From contig JAJPGV010000033.1 in assembly GCA_021325635.1 (NCBI GenBank), positions 96,436 through 160,435 of the forward strand: a stretch of DNA of 64,000 nt. The letters are read 5' to 3'. Positions 16,991 to 24,830 of this stretch are shown one piece after another (the stretch's first letter is position 1; the number at the start of each line of letters is the position of its first letter). The position numbers were made by a program, and so were the translations under genes. Source of the stretch: Chloroflexota bacterium (lineage in GTDB: Bacteria > Chloroflexota > JAJPGV01). The notes under the pieces were generated by a model, which worked only from the letters and a program-made list of their open reading frames with translations, did not search any database and was not told the origin of the DNA.

Positions 16991-17970
16991 GCCAGCCCGA
17001 TTCGGCCCTCGACGTGCACGGCCTGGGCAAAGCTTATGGCCGGCACGTCGCGCTGCATGAGCTCACGTTGCGCGTCCCGCGCGGGGAGGTATTCGGCTTC
17101 CTCGGCCCCAACGGCGCGGGCAAGACGACCGCGGTCAAGCTGCTGACCGGCCTGGCCCGCCCCACGGCCGGCGGCGGCCAGCTCTTGGGCAGGCCGCTGG
17201 GGGATCGGGAGGCCCGCCGTAAGCTGGGCTTCCTGCCCGAGCTGTTTCGTTTCCATGACTGGCTGTCGGCGACCGAGCTGCTCGACCTGCATGGCGGGCT
17301 GCTGGATATGCCGCTGGCGGCGCGCAGACAGCGCATTCCGGAGGTGCTGGCGCTGGTCGGCTTGGCCGATCGGGTGGGAGACCGAATCGGAACCTTCAGC
17401 AAGGGCATGCAGCAGCGGCTCGGTCTCGCCCAAGCGCTGCTGAACGAGCCCGACCTGGTGATCCTGGACGAGCCTACGTCGGCACTCGACCCGATCGGCC
17501 GCCGCGACGTTCGGGCCATCATCCAACACCTCAAGCAGCGCGGCGTCACGGTGTTCCTCAACTCGCACCTGCTCAGTGAGATCGAGCTGGTGTGCGATCG
17601 CGTAGCCATCGTCGACCATGGCCGCGTGGTGCAGCAGGGGCGGTTGGACGACCTGCTGGGCCGCGGCCACGAGCTGGAGCTGCGGCTCACCGGCCTCAAC
17701 CATGACGTGCTTGCCGCTTTGCCGCCCGCCTGGAACGTCCAGACGTGCGAGCTTGGCGAGCAGGAGCAGCGGCTCGTCCTAGCTGTCGGGCACGCGTCGG
17801 ACGCGGTTGAGGTGACCCGCTTCCTGGTCGCTCAGTCCGTCGGCCTGCTCGAGCTCAGGCCGCGACGCACGAGCCTGGAGGATCTCTTCCTGCAATGGGT
17901 CGACGGCGCCAGGCCGGAAGAAGCTGCGCCGGCCACCAGCGCAGAACGAGCCGAATTGGCGGCGAGCTGA
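16987..17970 (+). CDS. ABC exporter ATP-binding protein (CcmA type)
   Basis: A 327-residue ATPase with Walker A GPNGAGKTTAVKLL, signature FSKGMQQRLGLAQAL, Walker B LVILDEPTSALDPIG and LNSHLLSEIE. A C-terminal extension of about 90 residues marks it as an exporter ATPase. The GTG start overlaps the stop of the anti-sigma-like gene; the permease follows after 9 bases. The coupling to a sigma/anti-sigma pair suggests the exporter is itself part of the response, for example to an antimicrobial or envelope stress. That link is inference. Confidence 0.92.
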   Translation: MSQPDSALDVHGLGKAYGRHVALHELTLRVPRGEVFGFLGPNGAGKTTAVKLLTGLARPTAGGGQLLGRPLGDREARRKLGFLPELFRFHDWLSATELLDLHGGLLDMPLAARRQRIPEVLALVGLADRVGDRIGTFSKGMQQRLGLAQALLNEPDLVILDEPTSALDPIGRRDVRAIIQHLKQRGVTVFLNSHLLSEIELVCDRVAIVDHGRVVQQGRLDDLLGRGHELELRLTGLNHDVLAALPPAWNVQTCELGEQEQRLVLAVGHASDAVEVTRFLVAQSVGLLELRPRRTSLEDLFLQWVDGARPEEAAPATSAERAELAAS

Positions 17971-17979
17971 GGCCCCTGT

Positions 17980-18813
17980 ATGCCCATCTGGATCTTCACC
18001 CGACTCACGCTGAACGAAGCACTGCGTAACCGTCTGATCCCGCTGGCCTTCGGCTTGACCATGGTGTACATCGGCCTGCTGGCCTGGGGATCGAGCAAGA
18101 TCGCCGAAAACCTGCGGGACCCGCTGCAGTCGGTGATCAGCGGCGCCGGTCTGGAGCAGGCGGCCTTCTTCCTGGGCAGCCTGATGCTGCCCCTGCTGGC
18201 GGTGTTCGTACCCGGCCACAGCGTTCAGCAGGAGAGTGAGAATGGTCTGCTGCAGGCCATTCTCACCAAGCCCGTGCGGCGTTTGGACGTTGTTGCCGGC
18301 CGCTGGATGGGATCGGCCGCTCTGTTGGCGCTATGGGTGGCGCTGTTCAGCGCCGGCGTCATCCTGCCCATCGGCTGGGAGATTGGCTATTACCCACCGC
18401 ACCCAATCCGAGCGGGCGAGCTGCTGCTCCTGCAGGGCTTGGTCGTGCTCAGCTTGCGCCTGCTGTTCGGATCATTCCTGGGGACCCTGGCCAGCGGCAT
18501 CGTGCCGCTGCTCATCTACGGGCTCGGCCGGATCGGTGGTCTGGTGGAGGCCATCGGCAAGGCGCTCAACATCTCCAGCATGGTGAACGGCGGCATCGCC
18601 ACCAGCCTGCTCATCCCCACCGACGTGCTGTGGCGCGGCGCATCCTATTACCTCTTGCCGGAGCTGACCGGCCTGGCCTCCCAGGCAGCCGGGCCGAACA
18701 ACCCGTTCGTCTCCCTGGCTCCGCTGGCCACGCCGATGCTGGTGTGGTCGGTGCTGTACGTCGTCGTGATCTTCTTCGTTGGAGCCCGCGTCTTCTCGCT
18801 GCGGGACATCTGA
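17980..18813 (+). CDS. ABC-2 type permease
   Basis: A 277-residue membrane protein with about six helices. The loop QQESENGLLQAILTKPVRRL corresponds to the cytoplasmic ABC-2 permease loop, and ARVFSLRDI at the C-terminus is typical of the ABC-2 family paired with CcmA-type ATPases. It starts 9 bases after the ATPase stop and closes the four-gene unit sigma-antisigma-ATPase-permease. Confidence 0.88.
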   Translation: MPIWIFTRLTLNEALRNRLIPLAFGLTMVYIGLLAWGSSKIAENLRDPLQSVISGAGLEQAAFFLGSLMLPLLAVFVPGHSVQQESENGLLQAILTKPVRRLDVVAGRWMGSAALLALWVALFSAGVILPIGWEIGYYPPHPIRAGELLLLQGLVVLSLRLLFGSFLGTLASGIVPLLIYGLGRIGGLVEAIGKALNISSMVNGGIATSLLIPTDVLWRGASYYLLPELTGLASQAAGPNNPFVSLAPLATPMLVWSVLYVVVIFFVGARVFSLRDI

Positions 18814-18894
18814 CGGCGCGCTGAAATGGAACGGATTGTGCGGGCACAGCGCGGAGTGCAAGTCCTGCAACCCCGCACCACAAGGAGGTCTTCG

Positions 18895-19131
18895 ATGACG
18901 GTGAACGTAAAGGAGCGCGCTGACCTGATCGCCCAGAACATGGAGAAGGTGCCCGATGAGGCTTATGTGAGCCTGGCCGCCGGGTCGGTCTTCGCTTCCA
19001 TGGGCCTGTACCTTACCGGCCACCGTGAAGAGGCGCTCTTCGTCGGCCTCCTGGGCACGGCCTTCGCCACGATGGCCGGCATCATGAAGGTCCTCGGCGC
19101 CCAGCGCGGCAGCGTTTTGGGCGCCGCCTAG
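18895..19131 (+). CDS. small membrane protein of unknown function
   Basis: A 78-residue protein: a charged N-terminus (MTVNVKERADLIAQNMEKVP) and two short hydrophobic stretches (SLAAGSVFASMGLYLTG and ALFVGLLGTAFATMAGIM). A perfect AAGGAGGT six bases before the ATG at 18895 fixes the start, although the frame is open from 18826. The strong ribosome site suggests high expression. It lies 81 bases behind the permease on the same strand. I do not recognise the family. Confidence 0.75.
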   Translation: MTVNVKERADLIAQNMEKVPDEAYVSLAAGSVFASMGLYLTGHREEALFVGLLGTAFATMAGIMKVLGAQRGSVLGAA

Positions 19132-19226
19132 GAGTGCTCGGCCGAGCTTCGCTGCTCAGGAGTTGGTTCTCTTAGTACGCTGTGGGTGGTGATTCCACCC
19201 ATTCGGCCGCCCAACGGCGGCCCCGC

Positions 19227-20456
19227 GTGAAGCGCCTGCTGCTGCTGGTCTCGGCCCTCAGCTACCGATCCGCGGCGTTCTGCGCCGCTGGCCGGCGGTT
19301 GGAGGCCGAGGTCGTGCAGGCAGTGGATCTGCCGCCCGACCTGGCCGAGCACTGGAAGGTGGAGCTGGGCGTCCCCTTCGCCGATCCAGATCGCGCCGTC
19401 GAGGATCTCGTGGCGTTCGCCGTGGCGCACCCGGTTGACGCCATCCTGCCGGTGGACGATGGCGCCACGTTGATCGCGGCCAGGACGGCGCAACGGCTCG
19501 GCCTGCCCTACAACTCGCCGGAAGCCAGCCTGGCGGCGCGGGACAAGCACGAGATGCGGCGGCGGTTCGCCACTGCCGGCGTGCCCTCCCCGCATTTCCA
19601 GCTGGCTTCGCTGCAGGCCGACCCGAGCGCGCTCGCGGCCGGCGTGACCTTTCCCTGTGTACTCAAGCCGCTGCGGCTGTCCGGCAGCCGCGGCGTGATC
19701 CGAGCGGACGACGTCGCGGGCTTCGTGGCGGCCTTCAATCGCATCAAACGGCTGCTGTCCGAGGCGCCGGACGGCCACCTGCTGGTAGAAAGCTTCATTC
19801 CCGGCGTTGAGGTCGCGCTGGAAGGACTGCTCACCGACGGGCGCCTCGACGTACTGGCGCTGTTCGACAAGCCTGACCCGCTCGATGGGCCCTTCTTCGA
19901 GGAGACGATCTACGTTACTCCGTCGCGCCTGCCGCCCGACGTCCAAGCAGCGATCTCGGCCTGCGCCGCGAGCGCGGCCCGGGCCATTGGTCTGCACAGC
20001 GGCCCGCTCCACGCCGAGCTGCGCATCAACGAGGACGGCCCCTGGATGGTAGAGCTCGCCGGCCGCTCGATAGGGGGGCTGTGCTCCAGCGTGCTCGAGT
20101 TCGGCGCCGGCATGGGCCTGGAGGAGCTGATCATTCGCCACGCGCTCGGCCTGGATCTGCCGCGGGAGCTGAGGCAGCGGGAGGCAGCCGGGGCAATGAT
20201 GATTCCGATCCCGGCCGGAGGCTGGTTGAGGGCCGTCGAAGGTGTCGAGCGGGCACGGTCGGTGCCGCTGGTGCAGGACGTGAGCCTCACGGTGCGCCTC
20301 AACCAGCGTGTGGTGCCGCTGCCGGAGGGCGCCAGCTACCTGGGCTTCATTTTCGCCCGCGGAGGGGAGCCAGCCGCGGTGGAGCAGGCCCTGCGCGACG
20401 CCCACGGCCAGCTGCGCTTCCGCATCGAGCCGGAGCTGCCGGTGCTGCGAGCCTGA
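19227..20456 (+). CDS. ATP-grasp domain protein
   Basis: A 409-residue enzyme of the ATP-grasp superfamily, which joins a carboxylate to a nucleophile via an acyl phosphate. Seen are the N-terminal Rossmann-like part (RLLLLVSALSYR), the ATP-binding lysines in FPCVLKPLRLSGSRGVIRA, ESFIPGVEVALEGLL and the Mg-binding HAELRINEDGPWMVELAGR. A GTG start at 19227 is preferred to one at 19182 because the first beta strand begins there. It converges on the radical SAM gene, with a hairpin between them. Together they open a cluster of enzymes of unknown pathway; substrate unknown. Confidence 0.83.
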   Translation: MKRLLLLVSALSYRSAAFCAAGRRLEAEVVQAVDLPPDLAEHWKVELGVPFADPDRAVEDLVAFAVAHPVDAILPVDDGATLIAARTAQRLGLPYNSPEASLAARDKHEMRRRFATAGVPSPHFQLASLQADPSALAAGVTFPCVLKPLRLSGSRGVIRADDVAGFVAAFNRIKRLLSEAPDGHLLVESFIPGVEVALEGLLTDGRLDVLALFDKPDPLDGPFFEETIYVTPSRLPPDVQAAISACAASAARAIGLHSGPLHAELRINEDGPWMVELAGRSIGGLCSSVLEFGAGMGLEELIIRHALGLDLPRELRQREAAGAMMIPIPAGGWLRAVEGVERARSVPLVQDVSLTVRLNQRVVPLPEGASYLGFIFARGGEPAAVEQALRDAHGQLRFRIEPELPVLRA

Positions 20457-20482
20457 CAGCCGAGCAGCCAACAGCTCGGCTG
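20457..20482. terminator. hairpin between convergent genes
   Basis: CAGCCGAGC (20457-20465) pairs perfectly with GCTCGGCTG (20474-20482) across an 8-base loop, immediately after the ATP-grasp stop and 25 bases before the radical SAM stop. No T tract follows on either strand, so termination efficiency is uncertain. Confidence 0.5.
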
Positions 20483-20507
20483 CTCGCTGGACAAGCTCGC
20501 GAACCCG

Positions 20508-22160
20508 TTACACCGAGCCGGCGAGCCGGGTCCGGACTGGCTCGGCGCAGCAGAACCACGACTCCGTGAGCCGCGGCGGCTCCGGCCGGTGTGAGGCCGG
20601 GCGGCGCATGGCCGCGGGAGCAGGCAACCCAGCCGTTCGATAGGCAGCGGTCTTGACCGCCAGAAACGTGGCCCACACGTCCCGTTGCTCGCACTCGGCC
20701 TCTTCGACGATGGCCTGGACCTGTAGGGACAGGCTATCCATGCGGTCATCGGGGTGCCGCCAGCGGTATGAGAACGCCGCGCGATCGAGCTCGCCCAGCC
20801 ATTCGCGGGCGCTCTCGAGCAGGGCGGAGCCCGGCGGCACCAGCAGGCGGATAGAGTACTGCACGGGGTCGATCATCTCGACCAGGTCTCTGCCCTCGAC
20901 GAACGCCAGCAGGGCGAGGTAATCGTCCAGGGTCGTCCAGGGGGTGAACGCCACCAGGGATGGTCGCAGGGGGATGTCGGCGGCGGCCATGACGTCCAGG
21001 GCTCGGGCGACGTCCTCGGCGGTGTGGCCCTTGTCGAGCCGCCGCAGCACTTCGTCGCTCAACGATTCCACCGCCGATACGACGAAGGCACAGCCGAGCT
21101 GCTTGAGCTCCGGCATCAGCCCCGCATGGGCCAGGATGTGCTCGATCTTGATCGTCGCGTCGAAGCTCACGTCCGGAAACTCTTTGTGCATGGCCCTCGC
21201 GATTCGCAGGCTGTGCCCTGGGCCGTTCAGGAAGTCCGGGTCGCCAAAGGTGATGTGGCGGGCGCCGGAGGCCACCTGGCGGCGAATGTCGCGCAGCACC
21301 AGATCGGGCGGCAGCACGAAGAACCGGCCGTTGTAGACCGGGGTGATCGGACAGTGCAGGCAGCGATGCTTGCAGCCTCGGCTGGCTTCGACGTAGCCGG
21401 CCGTCAGCCGCTCACCCGCTCGCATGAGCCCGGCGTAACGCTCGAGTACAGGCAGCGCCGAGCGCACCGGCTCGGCAAAGCGCAGGCGTCGTATGTGCGG
21501 GGCGGCGTAGCGCTCCGGGTAGCGCACGCCCTCGCCGGCCAGGCGGCCCTCCTCCAGCGCCTGAGCCAGCCCCAGCAGCGGCTCCTCGAACTCCCCGCCG
21601 ATGACCGAATCGGCGAGCGGTTCGGAGTCCCTGGCGGCAGAGGCCGGGGGCCGAGGGCCAGGGGCCAGAACAGAACCCATACGATGCGCGTCCGCGGTGC
21701 TCGACACCTGCCCGGCCCGCGGCCCACGGCACTCCGGACCGCTCGTTTCCCCTGCCCCCTGGCCCCTGGCCCCTGACCCCTCGAACAGATATTCCGCATT
21801 CAGCCAGGCATACAGTCCGTACACGCAGATATGAGCGTCGGCGTTCAGCTCGCGGACCCGACGGGCGATCTGCTCAGCCAGGCGGAGAGCGGTGTGCATG
21901 GGCACGGAGATGGCGACCAGCTCGGCGCCGGTGATGATCTCGTCGGCCAGCTGCTCGACGTGGGTATCGACCGCGAGTGGCTGGTAACCGGCCTGGATCA
22001 AGCTGCCCAGCGGCGAGGCCAGGTTGAGCGGCTGATGACCCAGCTCGTAGCAGGAGATCAGCAGGATGGCTCCGCGCCGCCGCAGGCTCGATGTAGGGAT
22101 CTCCAGCGAGAGGGCCTGGTTCAGATCGTCCGGGCCGCAGCAGGCCGCCCCGGAGGTCAC
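20508..22160 (-). CDS. B12-binding radical SAM protein with CCAEP C-terminal tail
   Basis: A 550-residue protein. A cobalamin-binding-like Rossmann part spans about residues 30-125 (ILLISCYELGHQPLNLASPL). The radical SAM cluster motif CKHRCLHC has its cysteines at 263, 267 and 270. The C-terminus ends ESWFCCAEP (CCAEP at 537-541) plus nine residues. I recall an NCBI family named for a CUAEP/CCAEP tail; here both codons are TGC, so this is the cysteine form. The GTG start overlaps the TGA of the yggX-like gene (GTGA), fixing the start although the frame is open further upstream. About residues 125-174 are low-complexity, encoded by an inverted heptad repeat that appears inserted in frame. Substrate unknown. 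Confidence 0.85.
   Translation of the reverse strand: MTSGAACCGPDDLNQALSLEIPTSSLRRRGAILLISCYELGHQPLNLASPLGSLIQAGYQPLAVDTHVEQLADEIITGAELVAISVPMHTALRLAEQIARRVRELNADAHICVYGLYAWLNAEYLFEGSGARGQGAGETSGPECRGPRAGQVSSTADAHRMGSVLAPGPRPPASAARDSEPLADSVIGGEFEEPLLGLAQALEEGRLAGEGVRYPERYAAPHIRRLRFAEPVRSALPVLERYAGLMRAGERLTAGYVEASRGCKHRCLHCPITPVYNGRFFVLPPDLVLRDIRRQVASGARHITFGDPDFLNGPGHSLRIARAMHKEFPDVSFDATIKIEHILAHAGLMPELKQLGCAFVVSAVESLSDEVLRRLDKGHTAEDVARALDVMAAADIPLRPSLVAFTPWTTLDDYLALLAFVEGRDLVEMIDPVQYSIRLLVPPGSALLESAREWLGELDRAAFSYRWRHPDDRMDSLSLQVQAIVEEAECEQRDVWATFLAVKTAAYRTAGLPAPAAMRRPASHRPEPPRLTESWFCCAEPVRTRLAGSV
21640..21787. repeat. inverted heptad repeats inserted in the radical SAM gene
   Basis: Left arm GGGGCCG-AGGGCCA-GGGGCCA (about 21647-21667) and right arm CCCCTGC-CCCCTGG-CCCCTGG-CCCCTGA-CCCCTCG (about 21749-21784) are period-7 arrays in inverted orientation around an 80-base spacer, the same layout as the element at 6621-6890. 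The insertion keeps the reading frame and adds about 50 Gly/Pro/Ala-rich residues between the B12-binding and radical SAM parts. Confidence 0.8.
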
Positions 22161-22465
22161 TTCTTGGCGGCGCCGCCCTTGACCGCGCCGCCGGCCGCGG
22201 TCGTGGGATCGTACTCCTGCGGCATCTGGGCGTCGGGCGCGAAGAAGAACTCCTCCATCTGCTCGCGTAGGAACCTGCGCGCCTCGGGATCGCCCATGCT
22301 CAAGCCGTAGTGGTTCATGAGCAGCGTAGCCTGGCGCTCCCACAGCTCCCAGGCCTGTTGAGAGACGTGCTCGAAGATTCGCTGGCCGAGCTCGCCCCCG
22401 ATTGGCGGCGCTTCGAGGCCAGGCAGGTCTCGGTCAAACTTCACGCAATGAATCATGCGAGCCAT
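22157..22465 (-). CDS. YggX-like Fe(II)-trafficking / oxidative damage protection protein
   Basis: A 102-residue protein of the YggX family: MIHCVKFDRDLPGLEAPPIG at the N-terminus with the single conserved Cys, then AWELWERQATLLMNHYGLSM and the LREQMEEFFF helix. In enterobacteria YggX protects iron-sulfur clusters. Placed directly before, and overlapping by 4 bases, a radical SAM gene, it may help supply or protect the 4Fe-4S cluster. A short Gly/Ala/Lys tail follows the domain. AAGGAG lies 7 bases before the ATG. It is divergent from the formyltransferase gene, with 69 bases between. Confidence 0.9.
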   Translation of the reverse strand: MARMIHCVKFDRDLPGLEAPPIGGELGQRIFEHVSQQAWELWERQATLLMNHYGLSMGDPEARRFLREQMEEFFFAPDAQMPQEYDPTTAAGGAVKGGAAKK

Positions 22466-22534
22466 CGGCGCTCTCCTTGCGGCTGCTGTCCGGAATCTCC
22501 GCCAGGCGGCCGTTCCGGCTTCGAGACCTGAAGT

Positions 22535-23512
22535 ATGGCAGGCCCAACCAGCGTGCTTTTCCTGGGTATGCAGGCGTCGTTTTCAACGCCGGTGCTGGCG
22601 GCGTTGATCGCCGCCCGAATGGAGATTTGTGGGGTGCTGATCCCGGCAAGCGACGAGCCGCTGCCGAAGCCCCTGGCCCACTCGGACGCAGAGCCGGTCG
22701 CTGAGTCGGGACTGCGGCGCCTCCTGCCGCTTCCGTCCCCGTCCGTCGGAGGTGGCTTGCAGATCCTCACGCCCTTCGTTCGGCCCGGTGTCGTCCAGCT
22801 CGCTTGGGAGGCGGGTATCCCGGTATACGAAGCGCGCAGCCTGGCCGCCGGCGATGTCCTGGCGAGGGTGCGGGAGCTGAGGCCGGACGTGATGGCGGTG
22901 GCCTGCTGGCCCGGGCTGATCCCGCGCGCCTTCTCGGCGCTGGCCGGCTTGGCCGCGCTCAACGTCCATCCCTCCCTCCTGCCTGATAATCGCGGTCCGG
23001 CTCCGCTGTTCTGGACGTTCCGCCTTGGCCGGCGGACGACCGGTGTCAGCGTGCACGAGCTGTCCAGCCAGGCCGACGCCGGGCCCCTGCTCGGGCAGCA
23101 CCGGCTGCGGGTGGCGGAAGGCATCGAGGGGGAGACGCTGGAGCGGCGCTGCGCCGAAACAGGCGGGGCGCTGCTGGTCCGGGCGATCCGTGAGCTGGCG
23201 ACAGGCCGCGCCCACCCCCGTGCCCAGGACGGACGGAGGGCGACTTCCCACCCGCTGCCGGCGGCGGACGACTTCCTGATCCCGTCGAGCTGGCCGGCCC
23301 GCCGCGCGTTCAACTTCATCCGCGGAGTGGCGCACATGCAGGGGCCACTTCGGGTGGATGCCGTCGAGCGCACGTTCTACGTTCGTCAGGCGATCTCTTA
23401 TGACGAAGCCGTGGCTCCCGATTGCCCCTACGAGCTGGACGGCGTGCTGCTGCGCGTGCGCTTGAATCCGGGAACGCTTACCGTGGAGGTCACCGCGGAC
23501 AGCAGTGATTAA
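22535..23512 (+). CDS. formyltransferase family protein (Fmt-like)
   Basis: A 325-residue protein of the 10-formyltetrahydrofolate-dependent transferase superfamily. The catalytic core LNVHPSLLPDNRGPAPLFW holds the Asn and His of the family, and SSQADAG supplies the Asp. A C-terminal beta domain follows (about residues 245-325). Overall layout is that of methionyl-tRNA formyltransferase, but the N-terminal part contains a long insertion (about residues 40-80) and the context is a radical SAM/ATP-grasp cluster rather than def/priA. I therefore infer that it formylates a metabolite, not initiator tRNA. It is divergent from the yggX-like gene. Confidence 0.82.
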   Translation: MAGPTSVLFLGMQASFSTPVLAALIAARMEICGVLIPASDEPLPKPLAHSDAEPVAESGLRRLLPLPSPSVGGGLQILTPFVRPGVVQLAWEAGIPVYEARSLAAGDVLARVRELRPDVMAVACWPGLIPRAFSALAGLAALNVHPSLLPDNRGPAPLFWTFRLGRRTTGVSVHELSSQADAGPLLGQHRLRVAEGIEGETLERRCAETGGALLVRAIRELATGRAHPRAQDGRRATSHPLPAADDFLIPSSWPARRAFNFIRGVAHMQGPLRVDAVERTFYVRQAISYDEAVAPDCPYELDGVLLRVRLNPGTLTVEVTADSSD

Positions 23513-23524
23513 GGGCGGGCTGAG

Positions 23525-24454
23525 CTATCCCGGGAGCTGTCCAAAGACGCGCCGGCAGCGCTCGATCGACTGCCGCTGCGTGGCGTAGAAGGCTTCGTCG
23601 ACCTCGGCAAAGCCCTGCAGTCCGAATGGCTCGAGCCGCCGTCGCGTTTCGGGAGAGGAGGCCAGCTGACTCAGCGCCTCAGCCACAGCCAGCTTGGTTA
23701 GGCCGGGCAGCATCGTTCGCACGACCACCGGCTGGACCGGGAACGGCCCCCACGAGGCGATGACCCTCAGACTGGTCCGCAGCTCGGGGCGGCGGCGGCG
23801 CTGCAGCGACAGCACGTTGGAATCGATAGCCGCGGCATCGGCCTGCCCGCTCATGACCAGCTCGATCGAGCCGAGGTGCGAGCCCGAATGTCGCATGCCG
23901 CCCAGGAAGGAGAGGTCGAGGTCTCGCCGGTCGAGAAATTCCAGCAGCGAGAAGTAGCCGCTGAGCGAGCAGCTGTCGTTGTAGGCCCACACCCCGCCGG
24001 CCAGATCCTCGGGAGCGAAGACCTGGCTATCGCCGCGGACGGTCACCTCCGAGAAGTACACCGGCCGCCCTTCGGCTCGGGTATCGTCGAAAACGGGTGC
24101 GTAGGGCACCAGCTCGAAGCCCGCCGGATGCTCGGCGGCGAGGGCCAGGGCCGTCGAGCAGACAAATCCGAGGTCGTAGCGGTTCAGGGCGAATCCATTG
24201 GACGGCTGTGACTCCGGTGCCGAGAATCTCGTCTCGTACTCGATCGAGGCGGTCGTGCCCAGCGCCGCTGCGAGGTACTCCGCCAGGACCCGGAATAGCT
24301 CGTCGGGCAGGCTGGGGGCCAGATACGAGATGCAGCGGAGCGGCGCGGACGGTGCGAGCGAGTCCGCGCCACCGGACGCTTCTAGCGTCGATCCGGCCGG
24401 TCCTTGAGCCGGTAAACGAACCGCAGGCCGGACCAGACTTGGTCGATCGCGCAC
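23525..24454 (-). CDS. PhnD/SsuA-like substrate-binding protein
   Basis: Related to phosphonate/phosphite-type binding proteins (PhnD family): CISYLAPSLPDELFRVLAEY, FVCSTALALAAEHPAG, GVWAYNDSCSLSGYFSLLEF and the C-terminal EALSQLASSPETRRRLEPFG. No signal peptide or lipobox is visible, so it may be a cytosolic protein of the fold or be exported otherwise. The start is uncertain: no ATG, GTG or TTG lies between the DUF3052 stop and the first conserved strand. The GTG at 24454 is the nearest, giving 309 residues and a 73-base overlap with DUF3052. It converges on the formyltransferase gene with a 12-base gap. Confidence 0.72.
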   Translation of the reverse strand: MRDRPSLVRPAVRLPAQGPAGSTLEASGGADSLAPSAPLRCISYLAPSLPDELFRVLAEYLAAALGTTASIEYETRFSAPESQPSNGFALNRYDLGFVCSTALALAAEHPAGFELVPYAPVFDDTRAEGRPVYFSEVTVRGDSQVFAPEDLAGGVWAYNDSCSLSGYFSLLEFLDRRDLDLSFLGGMRHSGSHLGSIELVMSGQADAAAIDSNVLSLQRRRRPELRTSLRVIASWGPFPVQPVVVRTMLPGLTKLAVAEALSQLASSPETRRRLEPFGLQGFAEVDEAFYATQRQSIERCRRVFGQLPG

Positions 24455-24798
24455 ACTTTGTTGTCTACCAAACCGGCATGCAGGCCCGCTTCGCGGACGG
24501 CGTTCTCGTTGAGATCGGTAGCTAGCCCGGAGGCCTTCTTGGGCCACGCGATCCACAATCCGCCGGCTGTTTCGAGCGCCGCCGTGAGCTCGCTCAAAGA
24601 ACGCGAGAGCTCCTTCCGCAGGGTGAAAAAGGCGACGATGACGTCTGCCCGCCCTTGGGACGGGGCCGCGGGCCGAACGCCTTCCGGCAGCGGCTGCAGC
24701 TCAGCTTCGAAGCCGTCGGGAGCGTTGACCAGCCACAGCGTGGAGGCCGGCTTGACGCCAAGCTTCTGGGGGAGGGGGGTGCCGGAGTAGCCAGCCAG
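24382..24798 (-). CDS. DUF3052 family protein, apparent CTG start
   Basis: A 138-residue protein of the DUF3052 family, function unknown: YSGTPLPQKLGVKPASTLWL, DVIVAFFTLRKEL, GGLWIAWPKKASGLATDLNE and VCAIDQVWSGLRFVYR. Family members often begin MAGYSGTPL; here the same position reads CTG GCT GGC TAC, and no ATG, GTG or TTG occurs in frame between the lexA stop (24831) and this point. I therefore place the start at the CTG at 24798, with GAGG about 10 bases upstream; a sequencing error or a start inside lexA are alternatives. It lies directly behind lexA and overlaps the PhnD-like frame. Confidence 0.75.
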   Translation of the reverse strand: MAGYSGTPLPQKLGVKPASTLWLVNAPDGFEAELQPLPEGVRPAAPSQGRADVIVAFFTLRKELSRSLSELTAALETAGGLWIAWPKKASGLATDLNENAVREAGLHAGLVDNKVCAIDQVWSGLRFVYRLKDRPDRR

Positions 24799-24830
24799 GT
24801 GAGCCGCGCCTCGGAGCAGTCCCGCTTCCC

